Assembly (NCBI GenBank): GCA_947167995.1
Contig: CAMVKS010000012.1
Coordinates: 1 to 60,659, forward strand
DNA length: 60,659 nt
Source of the DNA: an uncultured Prevotellaceae bacterium
GTDB taxonomy: Bacteria; Bacteroidota; Bacteroidia; Bacteroidales; Muribaculaceae
Direction: 5' to 3'
Below, piece after piece: positions 10,472-19,187 of the stretch. The translations under genes and the position numbers were made by a program. Below the pieces are notes generated by a model. The model had not been told where the DNA came from. It worked only from the letters and a program-made list of their open reading frames with translations, and ran no database searches. How positions within the stretch are numbered: the stretch's first letter is position 1; each line of letters begins with the position of its first letter.

Positions 10472-11584
10472 ATGAAAAAGATTCTAGCATCATTCTTACT
10501 GCTTGCCTGTTGCGCCATCGCCGTTCAGGCACAGATGCCAGCTGCTGTACAACGCAATCTGTCCTCTATCATCGATGAATGCAACAACAATAAGGCATCA
10601 CAAGAACTAGTTAATCTCTATGCTTTTGTTGATGTTGACGGCGATGGAATCAAAGAATTCTGCACTGCCGACTACAACAAGAAGTATTTATGCACCTTCA
10701 AGATTGCTGATGGAATGGCGACACGCATCAGAACCATTCCACAAGGCAACATTGATTGGAAACCCATTTTCTATCTCTATAGCATAGAGGGTCGCAATGC
10801 CACCCTTGATGCCACCCTCAAGCATCGACCATTGTTCCTCAACAAGATTCAGATTGCCAAGAACCGCTTCTCGACCGACAACGGCACTTGGATGACCGAA
10901 GGTGTGGATGTAGGCAAAATGAAGCGCACTTACGACCGCATAATTTTCAAGCCACACATTGGCAACGCCAAGTTTGTAAGCGAGAAATCGGTAAACGGCA
11001 ACGGTGTCTTCACCTTCGCCCTAACCGATGCCGCAATGTCCAAGAAGATGTTCCGTGGATACAGCGACTATCAGGCAGTCCCATTCATTGTACCACAGGC
11101 ATGGCTCAAGGACCACACACCTCTCAACTACACTCGCTGGCTGCAAGGGGAAAAGGAAGAATCAGCATCAAGCGACATAACAAAGCTTATTAGTCAGTCC
11201 TATGGAGGACGCAAGATTATAGCCACTAAATGGCTCGCCAGCTGTCCCATAAACGAACGCAACTTCTATATGGTACTCTTTGCTCCCGAGCAGAACATGG
11301 GCCTCATGGCAATGGTGTGCATTGCCGAGGGAGAAGTCGAATCGGCCCACAATGAATGGTACGAGCTAGCTTCCGACAACAAGACGACATTGAGCGGAGA
11401 AGACTATGACAAAGACCTCTTTTTCCATGCGCCCCAAATCATGGCGATGGTGGCTGCACAAGAAGGACTAGAGCTCTACGTGCGCTGGAACTCTCTTGAG
11501 GGAATGCACTACTCCATTTGGCGAGAGATAGATGACATCTGGATTCAAATCCAAGACGACTACGAGTACCTACAAGCGTTCTAA
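10472..11584 (+). CDS. Secreted protein of unknown function with a Ca-loop-like motif
   Basis: A 370-residue protein with a clear signal peptide (residues 1-20, AVQA-Q). I do not recognise a family. Residues 54-62 (DVDGDGIKE) match the DxDxDG calcium-binding loop seen in FG-GAP/VCBS and EF-hand-like repeats, directly after a hydrophobic strand. The rest is mixed alpha/beta with many aromatic residues and no catalytic motif I can name. It sits between the GxDLY esterase (28 bp upstream) and yqeY (19 bp downstream), in one likely transcript. Confidence 0.75.
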   Translation: MKKILASFLLLACCAIAVQAQMPAAVQRNLSSIIDECNNNKASQELVNLYAFVDVDGDGIKEFCTADYNKKYLCTFKIADGMATRIRTIPQGNIDWKPIFYLYSIEGRNATLDATLKHRPLFLNKIQIAKNRFSTDNGTWMTEGVDVGKMKRTYDRIIFKPHIGNAKFVSEKSVNGNGVFTFALTDAAMSKKMFRGYSDYQAVPFIVPQAWLKDHTPLNYTRWLQGEKEESASSDITKLISQSYGGRKIIATKWLASCPINERNFYMVLFAPEQNMGLMAMVCIAEGEVESAHNEWYELASDNKTTLSGEDYDKDLFFHAPQIMAMVAAQEGLELYVRWNSLEGMHYSIWREIDDIWIQIQDDYEYLQAF

Positions 11585-11603
11585 CCAACTAAAAACTATC
11601 ATA

Positions 11604-12032
11604 ATGTTACACAACGAAATCAACAAACACATCGCAGCAGCGATGAAGAGCCGTGACGCCGACCGCCTCTACGTGCTCAAGATGATAAAGGCCAAGTTCC
11701 TTGAGTTCCAAACCAGTAAAGGCTTCGACGAAGCCCAGTTCAACGATGCAAAAGAGATTTCCATCATCCAAAAGATGGAGAAATCTTGGAAAGAGGAAGC
11801 CGAACTCTTTGACAAGGCGGGACGCGACACCAGCGAACTCAAAGCACGCCTGGCAATCCTGAGCGACTATCTGCCCAAGGAGCCCGAGCTCAACGACATC
11901 ATAGACATGGTGAAAGATTCAGGAATAGAGCCACAAATGAAGAACATGCGCGCAATCCTCGCACACGTCCAGGCTCAATGCCCCGCAGCAACCGGCAAGC
12001 TCGTGAGCGAAGCACTCAAGCAACTGCAATAA
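11604..12032 (+). CDS. GatB/YqeY domain protein
   Basis: A 142-residue all-helical protein with the YqeY layout: N-terminal MLHNEINKHIAAAMKSRDADRLYVLKM-like helix, a central KEISIIQKMEKSWKEEAELFDKAGR segment and a C-terminal small helical domain (LPKEPELNDIIDMV...ALKQLQ). This resembles the tRNA-binding tail of GatB. The frame is open 24 codons further upstream, overlapping the previous gene, but homology starts at the ATG at 11604. The role of free-standing YqeY is not settled; a tRNA-related function is the usual guess. Confidence 0.9.
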   Translation: MLHNEINKHIAAAMKSRDADRLYVLKMIKAKFLEFQTSKGFDEAQFNDAKEISIIQKMEKSWKEEAELFDKAGRDTSELKARLAILSDYLPKEPELNDIIDMVKDSGIEPQMKNMRAILAHVQAQCPAATGKLVSEALKQLQ

Positions 12033-12086
12033 AACTGAACTTCATAAATTTCTTTTAATTGTGAGTCATTGTTTGAAAAAACTTTG

Positions 12087-12094
12087 TATATTTG
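12087..12094 (+). promoter_or_regulatory. -7 promoter element of the coiled-coil gene
   Basis: TATATTTG fits TAnnTTTG and lies 42 bp before the start codon; upstream TTTG-like elements are present but at non-standard spacing. Confidence 0.4.
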
Positions 12095-12136
12095 CGAATT
12101 AATCAAAACACTTATTTTTAAAAAAATATTATAGAC

Positions 12137-12532
12137 ATGAAAAAATTAGCATTATTAGCAGCAATGATTTTTGCTCTGTGCATGAGCGCTACTGCCATGC
12201 CCGCATCTACTCCCGACGACAACCTTAACCAGCTCTCGCAGCAGACGCAGGCTAAAACCGAGGCAATGAAGAAGTATAACGAAGCTCTCAAAAAAGAGGC
12301 TAAAGCCAAGAAAGATGTAGAGAAAGCCGCCAAGAAGGTACAAGATGCCGAGAGAGACCTTGAGAAAGCACGCCAGAAGGTGAAAGACGCCGAGAAGAAG
12401 GTCGAGAAAGCACGCAAAGACTATGACAACGCTGTCAACAAGGCTAAAGAAGCCGAGCAGAAGACCATCGAGGCCAAACGCGTCATCGACCAGATGGACG
12501 GCATCATAGTCAACGACGGATACAATAGATAA
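12137..12532 (+). CDS. Small secreted coiled-coil protein
   Basis: A 131-residue protein with a signal peptide (residues 1-20, ending in A-T-A before MPAS). Residues about 33-115 are a continuous Lys/Glu/Ala-rich helix with heptad spacing and repeating EKA-K-KV-DAE units, predicting a long coiled coil. The tail MDGIIVNDGYNR is not helical. No catalytic motif. It is flanked by its own -7 element and a strong terminator, so it is monocistronic. Function unknown; envelope spacer or scaffold is a guess. Confidence 0.8.
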   Translation: MKKLALLAAMIFALCMSATAMPASTPDDNLNQLSQQTQAKTEAMKKYNEALKKEAKAKKDVEKAAKKVQDAERDLEKARQKVKDAEKKVEKARKDYDNAVNKAKEAEQKTIEAKRVIDQMDGIIVNDGYNR

Positions 12533-12557
12533 TTTTATTTGCAACATTCATTCTTCA

Positions 12558-12591
12558 CAAGTCGAGCCACTTTGGGTTCGACTTGTTTTTT
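12558..12591 (+). terminator. Rho-independent terminator after the coiled-coil gene
   Basis: An 11-bp stem CAAGTCGAGCC / GGTTCGACTTG (12558-12568 with 12575-12585, one G-U pair) with a 6-nt loop, followed by seven T residues. Confidence 0.85.
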
Positions 12592-12640
12592 GTATAACAT
12601 TTTTTATCATCTCTGGGCAAGTAATGTGACAGAAATGTAT

Positions 12641-12648
12641 TATCTTTG
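12641..12648 (+). promoter_or_regulatory. -7 promoter element of namZ
   Basis: TATCTTTG fits the TAnnTTTG consensus. Start of transcription would fall near 12655, which argues for the namZ start at 12671 rather than the upstream in-frame ATG at 12653. Confidence 0.5.
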
Positions 12649-12670
12649 TTGATTGAAAATAATCAATAAC

Positions 12671-13903
12671 ATGAAACTTTGTAAATCTATTATTCTCGCT
12701 TTTCTCACGGTCATTGTAGTCCCAGCGTGGACTTGTTCAAACGGCCACACAAGAATGACACAGAACAATAGCGAGCATGCGGGCTATGACACAACCGTTG
12801 TTGTAGGAGCCGAACGGACAACCGAATATCTGCCATTGCTAAAGGGAAAGCGCATCGCACTGCTGAGTAATCAAACCGGCGTTGTGGGACCCAAGCACGA
12901 CAAGCACACTCTCGACTTGATGCTCGAGCAAGGATTGAACGTCACCACTATCTTCTCGCCTGAGCATGGATTCCGTGGGAACGCCGACGCTGGCGAGCAT
13001 GTGAGCAGCAGCGTCGACGAGAAAACCGGCATCCCCATCGCATCGCTCTATGAGGGCAAGTCGCGCATGCCCAGCAAGGAGACGATGGACCGCTTTGATG
13101 TCATCGTCACCGACATTCAAGACGTGGGACTGCGATTCTACACCTATTATATCACTATGGTAAACATGATGGACGCTGCAGCTGCCTACGACAAGGAGTT
13201 CATCGTCTTCGACCGTCCCAACCCAAACGGCATGACTGTCGATGGGCCAATCCTCGACATGAATCTCAAGAGCGGTGTGGGCTGGCTGCCCATACCCACT
13301 GTGCACGGCATGACCATGGGAGAAATAGCAATGATGACCAACGGCGAAGGTTGGCTGAACAATGGCAAGAAAATTAAGCTCACTGTCATTCCTTGCAAGA
13401 ACTACACCCACCAAACACGTTACGAGCTGCCCATCGCACCATCGCCCAACTTGCCTAACATGCTATCCATTTACCTCTACCCTTCCACTTGCTACTTTGA
13501 GGGTACACCAGTGAGCCTGGGGCGTGGTACCGACTGGCCGTTCCAGGTCTATGGACACCCCGACATGAAGGGATGCGACTTCTCGTTCACTCCCACAAGC
13601 CGTCCCGGTGCCAAGACTCCTCCACAACTGGGCAAGCTGTGCCACGGTGTGGACCTGCACAACCTCAAGGCCGAGGACGTGATAGCCAAAGGCATGAATC
13701 TCGAATACGTGATTGATGCTTACAACAACCTCAAGATTGGTGACAAATTCTTCACACCCTTCTTCGACAAGCTCGCCGGACGCACCTACATCCGCGAGAT
13801 GATACAAGCTGGCAAGAGTGCCAACGAGATTCGGGCACGCTGGCAAGACGATGTGGCTCGTTTCAAAGAGCAACGTCGGCCATATCTTCTCTACCCCGAA
13901 TAA
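12671..13903 (+). CDS. namZ: Exo-beta-N-acetylmuramidase NamZ (DUF1343 family)
   Basis: A 410-residue exported protein with an N-terminal hydrophobic signal. The body is the DUF1343/NamZ family: LKGKRIALLSNQTGVVG, TTIFSPEHGFRG, DAGEHV, VTDIQDVGLRFYTY, IVFDRPNPNG and EGTPVSLGRGTDWPFQ are all recognisable. Members remove non-reducing terminal MurNAc from peptidoglycan fragments. The start at 12671 is chosen because a -7 element lies at 12641-12648; a second in-frame ATG is at 12653. The signal has a Cys (PAWTC) but not a clean lipobox. The sodium symporter gene follows 117 bp downstream, which fits MurNAc salvage. The small hairpin TGGGG/CCCCA at 13971-13984 lies between them. Confidence 0.88.
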   Translation: MKLCKSIILAFLTVIVVPAWTCSNGHTRMTQNNSEHAGYDTTVVVGAERTTEYLPLLKGKRIALLSNQTGVVGPKHDKHTLDLMLEQGLNVTTIFSPEHGFRGNADAGEHVSSSVDEKTGIPIASLYEGKSRMPSKETMDRFDVIVTDIQDVGLRFYTYYITMVNMMDAAAAYDKEFIVFDRPNPNGMTVDGPILDMNLKSGVGWLPIPTVHGMTMGEIAMMTNGEGWLNNGKKIKLTVIPCKNYTHQTRYELPIAPSPNLPNMLSIYLYPSTCYFEGTPVSLGRGTDWPFQVYGHPDMKGCDFSFTPTSRPGAKTPPQLGKLCHGVDLHNLKAEDVIAKGMNLEYVIDAYNNLKIGDKFFTPFFDKLAGRTYIREMIQAGKSANEIRARWQDDVARFKEQRRPYLLYPE

Positions 13904-14020
13904 ATGAAGTTCAGACAACTTAACAAAAAGCAACTTGCAGATTACCTTAATCTAACTGTGATATATAGAATGGGGACCTCCCCACTAAACTTATTATTAA
14001 CAAATTAAATCTTTAAATAA

Positions 14021-15484
14021 ATGACTACTCCCTGGATTGTTCTTGCCACAATAGTTGGCTACTTTATTTTACTTTTCATCATCTCCTGGTTGGCTTCTCG
14101 AAAAGCCGACACCAACACAGCTCTCACTGGTGGCCGGCAGGCACCATGGTTCATTGTTGCCATCGCAATGATTGGAGCACCCATTTCGGGGGTGACGTTC
14201 ATCTCGGTGCCTGGATATGTAGTTGGCTCAAGCTACAGCTACATGCAGATGGTGCTGGGATTTGCCGTGGGATATTTTGTAATAGCCTACGTGCTCATGC
14301 CTTTGTTTTTCAAGCGCAATTTAGTGTCAATCTACGGCTATCTTGAGGACAGGTTTGGAGGCAAAACCCACAAGACCGGAGCATGGTTCTTCTTCATCAG
14401 CAAAATGTTAGGGGCCGCCGTGAGGTTCTTGGTAGTGTGTGTGACACTGCAGATGCTGGTATTTGAGCCTTTACACATACCGTTCATCTTCAACGTTATT
14501 GCCACTATCGCCCTGATTTTCCTATACACTCTCCAGGGTGGTGTGAAAACCGTGGTATGGACCGACACCCTCAAGTCGTTGTGCCTCATCCTTTCGGTGG
14601 TGCTGTGCATTGTCTTTGTGGCTAAAGCTCTTGGTTATAGCGCAGCCGACATGGTTACAGCCATTGCTGGCGACGACTCGTCACGCATTTTCTTCTTTGA
14701 CAATCCTAAAGAGGACACCTACTTCTGGAAACAGTTCATTGCCGGTATTTTCATGGTGATTGCAACCACAGGACTCGACCAGGACCTCATGCAGCGCACT
14801 CTCGCAAGCAAGAATGTGGCAGAGTCGAAGAAAGGATTGATTGTGAGTGGTATCACTCAAATCTTTGTCGTGGGACTATTCCTTGTGCTTGGTACTATGC
14901 TTGTGCTTTACATGCGCAATTCTGGTGCCGCGATGCCCGAGAAAAACGACGCACTCTTTGGTATGGTGGCTCAAGATAGCTCAATGCCTGTGATAATGCT
15001 CATCCTCTTTGTGCTGGGACTCATTGCGGCAGGATACTCGGCTGCAGGTTCGGCCCTCACAGCGTTGACAACCTCATTCACAGTCGACATCCTGGGAAGC
15101 GACAAGAAACAGGACGAGGCACGCCTGGCTCACACTCGCCGCTTGGTACACATTGGCATGGCAGTGGTAATGGGAATCATCATTTATATTTTCTATCTGT
15201 TGAACGATGACAGCGCCATCAAGATGGTCTACTCCATCGCAAGTTACACCTACGGTCCCATCCTGGGTCTCTTTGCCTATGGCATGATGTGCAAAGCTGG
15301 TGTCAAGGACAAGATGGTACCTGTCGTGTGCATTCTTGCTCCAATCTTGAGCTGGCTCATCCAATACTGGCTCAAACAGCAATTTGACTACACCATCGGC
15401 TTCGAGCTCCTGCTCCTCAACGCAGTGCTCACAATGCTGGGCCTGTTCATCTTCAAGAAGAACAACCCTTCCACCACTAAATAA
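14021..15484 (+). CDS. Sodium:solute symporter, possible MurNAc transporter
   Basis: A 487-residue multi-pass membrane protein of the SSS family with about 13 hydrophobic helices. The N-terminal TGGRQAPWFIVAIAMIGAPISGVTFISVPG is the typical TM2 sodium-site region, and LQGGVKTVVWTDTLK and TTGLDQDLMQRTLASKN are standard SSS loops. Specificity cannot be read directly. Its position right after namZ resembles Bacteroidota loci in which an SSS transporter (MurT of Tannerella forsythia) imports MurNAc released outside, so MurNAc uptake is inferred. No murQ or murK is found next to it. Confidence 0.85.
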   Translation: MTTPWIVLATIVGYFILLFIISWLASRKADTNTALTGGRQAPWFIVAIAMIGAPISGVTFISVPGYVVGSSYSYMQMVLGFAVGYFVIAYVLMPLFFKRNLVSIYGYLEDRFGGKTHKTGAWFFFISKMLGAAVRFLVVCVTLQMLVFEPLHIPFIFNVIATIALIFLYTLQGGVKTVVWTDTLKSLCLILSVVLCIVFVAKALGYSAADMVTAIAGDDSSRIFFFDNPKEDTYFWKQFIAGIFMVIATTGLDQDLMQRTLASKNVAESKKGLIVSGITQIFVVGLFLVLGTMLVLYMRNSGAAMPEKNDALFGMVAQDSSMPVIMLILFVLGLIAAGYSAAGSALTALTTSFTVDILGSDKKQDEARLAHTRRLVHIGMAVVMGIIIYIFYLLNDDSAIKMVYSIASYTYGPILGLFAYGMMCKAGVKDKMVPVVCILAPILSWLIQYWLKQQFDYTIGFELLLLNAVLTMLGLFIFKKNNPSTTK

Positions 15485-15533
15485 TAAATTCAGCATGTTG
15501 CGATAACGCAACTACAAAACTGAAAACAAAAAA

Positions 15534-16442
15534 ATGGCTCGAAATACTATTAACAAATACATCTGGATTGTCGACACCATCGAGCGTTACGGCTCTATAA
15601 CACGTGAGCGACTGAGCGAACTGTGGGAGCAAAGCGACTTCGGCAATGGAGAGCCCCTGCCACGACGGTCGTTCTACAACTACCGCAATGGCATTGCCGA
15701 CACCCTCGGAATTGACATCGAGTTCAACACATCTACCTATGAGTATTACATTGCCAGCGACGGCACCGAAGCTACCAACAAGCGCCAGCAATGGCTGCTC
15801 GATTCCATGTCGATTAGCGGCATGGTGAGTAGCTCGGCCGACCTTTCTTCACGAATTCTGCTTGAATTTGTGCCGTCGGCTCGTGAGTTCCTGCCTGTCA
15901 TCATCGATGCCATGAGACAAAACTTCCGCATCAAGTTCAGCTATAAAAGCTACCAGCGGGTTAACCCACAAAACGGCATTGTCATTGAGCCCTACTTTGT
16001 CAAGATCTTCAATCAGCTATGGTATGTCATTGGATACAATATTGCCGACAAGAAAATAAAAACCTACTCTCTCGACCGAATGTCCAAGGTGATTATCACC
16101 AACGACACGTTTGTCATCCCCGAGGGTTTTGTGCCTGATGAGTTTTTTGCCGACTGCTACGGTATTACCACCAATCAGGACGAGCCTAAGAAAATCTCCA
16201 TCAAAGCCGAGCCCACACAGGCCAAGTATCTGAGAGCCTTGCCGCTACACCCTTCTCAACAAGAGGAATTACATGACAACTACTCAATTTTCCGCTATAA
16301 AATGCGCAACACCTACGACCTGAGAGAGCGATTGCTGTCACACGGAAGCAGCATCGAGGTCATAGAGCCTCCTGAGCTCAAGGCACAAATAGTCGACGAG
16401 TTGAAAAAAGCTCTACAAAACTATAAAAAAACCGCTGATTGA
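15534..16442 (+). CDS. WYL-domain transcriptional regulator
   Basis: A 302-residue protein: N-terminal winged-helix DNA-binding region (residues about 1-75, RYGSITRERLSELWEQS and RRSFYNYRNGIADTLG), then a WYL ligand-sensing domain (around 125-215) with the FNQLWYVIGYN and TYSLDRM motifs, and a C-terminal WCX-like extension to about residue 295. WYL domains sense small ligands or nucleic acids and control the attached DNA-binding part. It begins 49 bp after the symporter stop, on the same strand, so it may regulate the NamZ-symporter pair; this is inferred from position only. Confidence 0.88.
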   Translation: MARNTINKYIWIVDTIERYGSITRERLSELWEQSDFGNGEPLPRRSFYNYRNGIADTLGIDIEFNTSTYEYYIASDGTEATNKRQQWLLDSMSISGMVSSSADLSSRILLEFVPSAREFLPVIIDAMRQNFRIKFSYKSYQRVNPQNGIVIEPYFVKIFNQLWYVIGYNIADKKIKTYSLDRMSKVIITNDTFVIPEGFVPDEFFADCYGITTNQDEPKKISIKAEPTQAKYLRALPLHPSQQEELHDNYSIFRYKMRNTYDLRERLLSHGSSIEVIEPPELKAQIVDELKKALQNYKKTAD

Positions 16443-16487
16443 CATTTTTTAAAATTCGTGGGCACAATATGTACACGCTAAATATAT

Positions 16488-16495
16488 TATCTTTG
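16488..16495 (+). promoter_or_regulatory. -7 promoter element of bcp
   Basis: TATCTTTG, 23 bp before the bcp ATG, fits TAnnTTTG; the -33 region is weak. Confidence 0.5.
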
Positions 16496-16518
16496 CAACA
16501 TCAAAACTTTACAACATC

Positions 16519-16971
16519 ATGAAAATAGGAGATAAAATACCCGAAATTTTAGGACAGGATGCCCAGGGCAACGTGATTAAGGCAAGTGACTTCATCGGAA
16601 AGAAGCTTATCATCTATTTCTACCCTAAAGACAACACCCCTGGTTGCACTGCCGAGGCTTGCAGCTTGAGCGAGGGTTATGGCAAACTCATGAAGGCAGG
16701 TTTCGCACTATTGGGTGTGAGCAAGGACTCGGCAGCTTCGCACCTGAAGTTTGCCGCCAAGCACAACCTCCCCTTCCCACTCATTGCCGATGTGGACCTA
16801 ACTCTTAACCAGGCTTTCGGTGTGTGGCAAGAGAAGAAGATGGCGGGACGCACCTACATGGGTACCGTGCGCACCACGTTCATCGCCGACGAGCAAGGCA
16901 CAATCATCCACATCATCAACAAGGTGAACACCAAGGACAGTGCCAACCAGATTCTCAACTTGAACCTGTAG
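16519..16971 (+). CDS. bcp: Thioredoxin-dependent thiol peroxidase (Bcp/PrxQ)
   Basis: A 150-residue peroxiredoxin of the BCP/PrxQ subfamily. The peroxidatic Cys43 and resolving Cys48 are in [11 protein letters not shown], the atypical 2-Cys spacing of four residues. The FYPKDNTPG lead-in, LLGVSKDS and FPLIADVD motifs are complete. It reduces hydroperoxides with electrons from thioredoxin in the cytoplasm. It precedes recA by 65 bp on the same strand, an arrangement also seen in other Bacteroidales, and the two are probably co-transcribed. Confidence 0.95.
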   Translation: MKIGDKIPEILGQDAQGNVIKASDFIGKKLIIYFYPKDNTPGCTAEACSLSEGYGKLMKAGFALLGVSKDSAASHLKFAAKHNLPFPLIADVDLTLNQAFGVWQEKKMAGRTYMGTVRTTFIADEQGTIIHIINKVNTKDSANQILNLNL

Positions 16972-17036
16972 TATTGCCAATGCTGGTGCGTAATAACAAT
17001 GATATTTTTAAACAACAAATAAACATCTTTTCTATT

Positions 17037-18095
17037 ATGAATGAAGAAATTTTAAACAATGAGAACAGCATGGAGCAACCACAGCGCGTGGCACCATCGC
17101 CCGAGAAACTCAAAGCACTGCAAGTGGCTATGGACAAAATCGACAAGACCTACGGTCGTGGCTCGATAATGAAACTCGGCGACGACAACATCGAGAACGT
17201 TGAGGTGATTCCCAGTGGCTCGATTGGGCTCAACTACGCACTCGGTGTGGGAGGTTATCCTCGTGGACGCATCATCGAGATCTACGGTCCTGAATCGAGT
17301 GGTAAGACAACTCTCGCCATCCATGCCATTGCCGAGGCGCAAAAGGCTGGAGGTATCGCAGCAATCATCGATGCAGAGCATGCCTTCGACCGCTTCTATG
17401 CCGAGTCATTGGGTGTTGATGTAAACAACCTTTGGATTGCACAGCCCGACAACGGAGAACAGGCGCTCGAAATTGCCGACCAGCTCATACGCTCCTCTGC
17501 TGTCGACATCGTGGTGATTGACTCGGTGGCAGCACTCACCCCCAAGGCCGAAATCGAGGGTGAGATGGGCGAGAGCAAGATGGGATTGCAAGCCCGCCTC
17601 ATGTCGCAGGCTCTGCGCAAACTCACGGCAACAATATCTAAGACCAACACCACTTGCATCTTCATCAACCAGCTGCGAGAGAAACTCGGTGTGATGTTCG
17701 GCAACCCCGAGACCACAACAGGTGGAAACGCACTCAAGTTCTATGCTTCGGTGCGCATCGACATCCGCCGCATTGGACAGCTCAAGGACGGTGACCAAGT
17801 GATTGGCAACCTCACACGCGTCAAGGTGGTGAAGAACAAGGTAGCTCCTCCTTTCCGCAAGGCCGAGTTTGAGATTCTATTTGGCAAGGGAATATCACGC
17901 ACAGGCGAGATCATCGACCTCGGCATTCAGTTCGGCATCATCAACAAGAGCGGTGCATGGCTGTCTTACGAGGGAAGCAAGTTCCAGGGTCGAGACAACG
18001 CAAAACAGCTTCTTGAGGACAACCCCGAATTAGCCGAGGAGCTCGAAGCCAAGATCTTTGAAGCCATGAAAAACCCACAAGGCAAGAAGAAATAA
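17037..18095 (+). CDS. recA: Recombinase RecA
   Basis: The DNA strand-exchange and SOS co-protease protein, 352 residues. Walker A GPESSGKT is at 84-91; LLVIDS-like Walker B is present as VVIDSVAAL; the L1/L2 DNA-binding loops include [22 protein letters not shown] and [15 protein letters not shown]. The C-terminus is short and ends in lysines. The frame runs open upstream into bcp, but the ATG at 17037 starts the family homology after an A-rich leader. No LexA-box-like palindrome is evident in the 65-bp leader. A GC-rich terminator follows. Confidence 0.98.
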   Translation: MNEEILNNENSMEQPQRVAPSPEKLKALQVAMDKIDKTYGRGSIMKLGDDNIENVEVIPSGSIGLNYALGVGGYPRGRIIEIYGPESSGKTTLAIHAIAEAQKAGGIAAIIDAEHAFDRFYAESLGVDVNNLWIAQPDNGEQALEIADQLIRSSAVDIVVIDSVAALTPKAEIEGEMGESKMGLQARLMSQALRKLTATISKTNTTCIFINQLREKLGVMFGNPETTTGGNALKFYASVRIDIRRIGQLKDGDQVIGNLTRVKVVKNKVAPPFRKAEFEILFGKGISRTGEIIDLGIQFGIINKSGAWLSYEGSKFQGRDNAKQLLEDNPELAEELEAKIFEAMKNPQGKKK

Positions 18096-18119
18096 CTACT
18101 AACCATTCTTCTTAACAAT

Positions 18120-18154
18120 GCGGTGCGCACCATCCTTGGTCACGCACCGCTTTT
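18120..18154. terminator. Terminator after recA
   Basis: An 8-bp stem GCGGTGCG / CGCACCGC (18120-18127 with 18143-18150) with a 15-nt loop and four T residues, located between convergent genes. Confidence 0.7.
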
Positions 18155-18175
18155 AACCTAAATACAAGCCAAGTT

Positions 18176-18961
18176 TCAGGCTACATTGTTGCCATTTCCC
18201 TCTTGTGGAGGATTGTTGAAAAGCACTTGCTTGCCCTCATCCCACTCTTTCTTGACATCTTCTTTAGGAATAATGGTGCCATTGACCTTCAACTCCAGAT
18301 TATTGAGGATGACATATCCCAGAATTGCAGGCATCGTCTCAAGTTTCGACACAAATTGCTTCTCGTCAATCATAAGGTCTATGCTGCACACATTGCCCTC
18401 TATCTTAACGTCTTTCACAACCTTATTCACCTTGAATTCGTGGATTTGAGCGATAAACACACTCGAAGCGGCAAACAAGGCATGGTCTTCCTTGGGCATG
18501 GCAAGCAGTTTCTTTGCCTCTTCAGGAGTTATCACATAGGTCTTTGTGCCTGCGGTGGTTTTTACCACAACTTTGAATTGAGCTCCATTTTCTTCCATCA
18601 ATTTCAAGTAATCTTCACTGGGATTGCCTCCTTGCTTCGTTTCCAAGGTCTTGCCCAACACAAAATTGTTGAGGCCATTTCCTAACAGTGTAGAGACAGC
18701 ATAGGGCTTTATCCATTTGTCAAAACTGAAATTGGGAATGGGAGCAACCGCCTTTTCAACCGCAAACGTCAGCACAACGTCCTTGCCGTCATAGCACATA
18801 CTGTCGGGGCCAAAACCAGAACCATTAGTAGGGTATTTACCCAACTTGGCAAAGCTTATTGCAAGCAAATCGGTGGTTTCTTGTAATTTCTTGTTCTTTC
18901 CACATGAGACAAAACCCAATGCAAGGGTCAAAACCGCTAATGTCAACAATATTTTTTTCAT
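18176..18961 (-). CDS. Lipoprotein of unknown function
   Basis: A 261-residue protein with a clear lipoprotein signal (GFVSC, lipidated Cys20). I do not recognise a family. The mature part is alpha/beta with hydrophobic strands (KDVVLTFAVEKAV, VVVKTTAGTKTYVITPEEA, VCSIDLMIDEKQF) and a C-terminal ELKVNGTIIPKEDV segment; there are no catalytic motifs and only one Cys besides those at the N-terminus and Cys56 region. It stands alone: convergent with recA, and 226 bp from cinA. That spacer (18962-19187) shows no gene or strong hairpin. Confidence 0.8.
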   Translation of the reverse strand: MKKILLTLAVLTLALGFVSCGKNKKLQETTDLLAISFAKLGKYPTNGSGFGPDSMCYDGKDVVLTFAVEKAVAPIPNFSFDKWIKPYAVSTLLGNGLNNFVLGKTLETKQGGNPSEDYLKLMEENGAQFKVVVKTTAGTKTYVITPEEAKKLLAMPKEDHALFAASSVFIAQIHEFKVNKVVKDVKIEGNVCSIDLMIDEKQFVSKLETMPAILGYVILNNLELKVNGTIIPKEDVKKEWDEGKQVLFNNPPQEGNGNNVA

Positions 18962-19187
18962 AGTTCTTTATGATTAATTGATTAATAATTTAAGTTTCTA
19001 AAATAGGTGAAATTCTCGAAATGTGGTTATTTTAAAAACAATCTACAAGTGTGTTAGGACGTGCGGCAATTGTCAGTAATAAATAAGAAAACCTAAATAT
19101 TGTCCTTGGTTGTCTTTTTATAGAGGGGGTGGAACTTACTTTAGAAACTTGAGTTAAGAATTGAATTTCCTGAATAGCTCAACCCAT

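Noticed and set aside
16824-17036. N-terminal extension of recA
   Set aside because: The extension is read from the bcp gene in another frame and is rich in His/Arg, not RecA-like.
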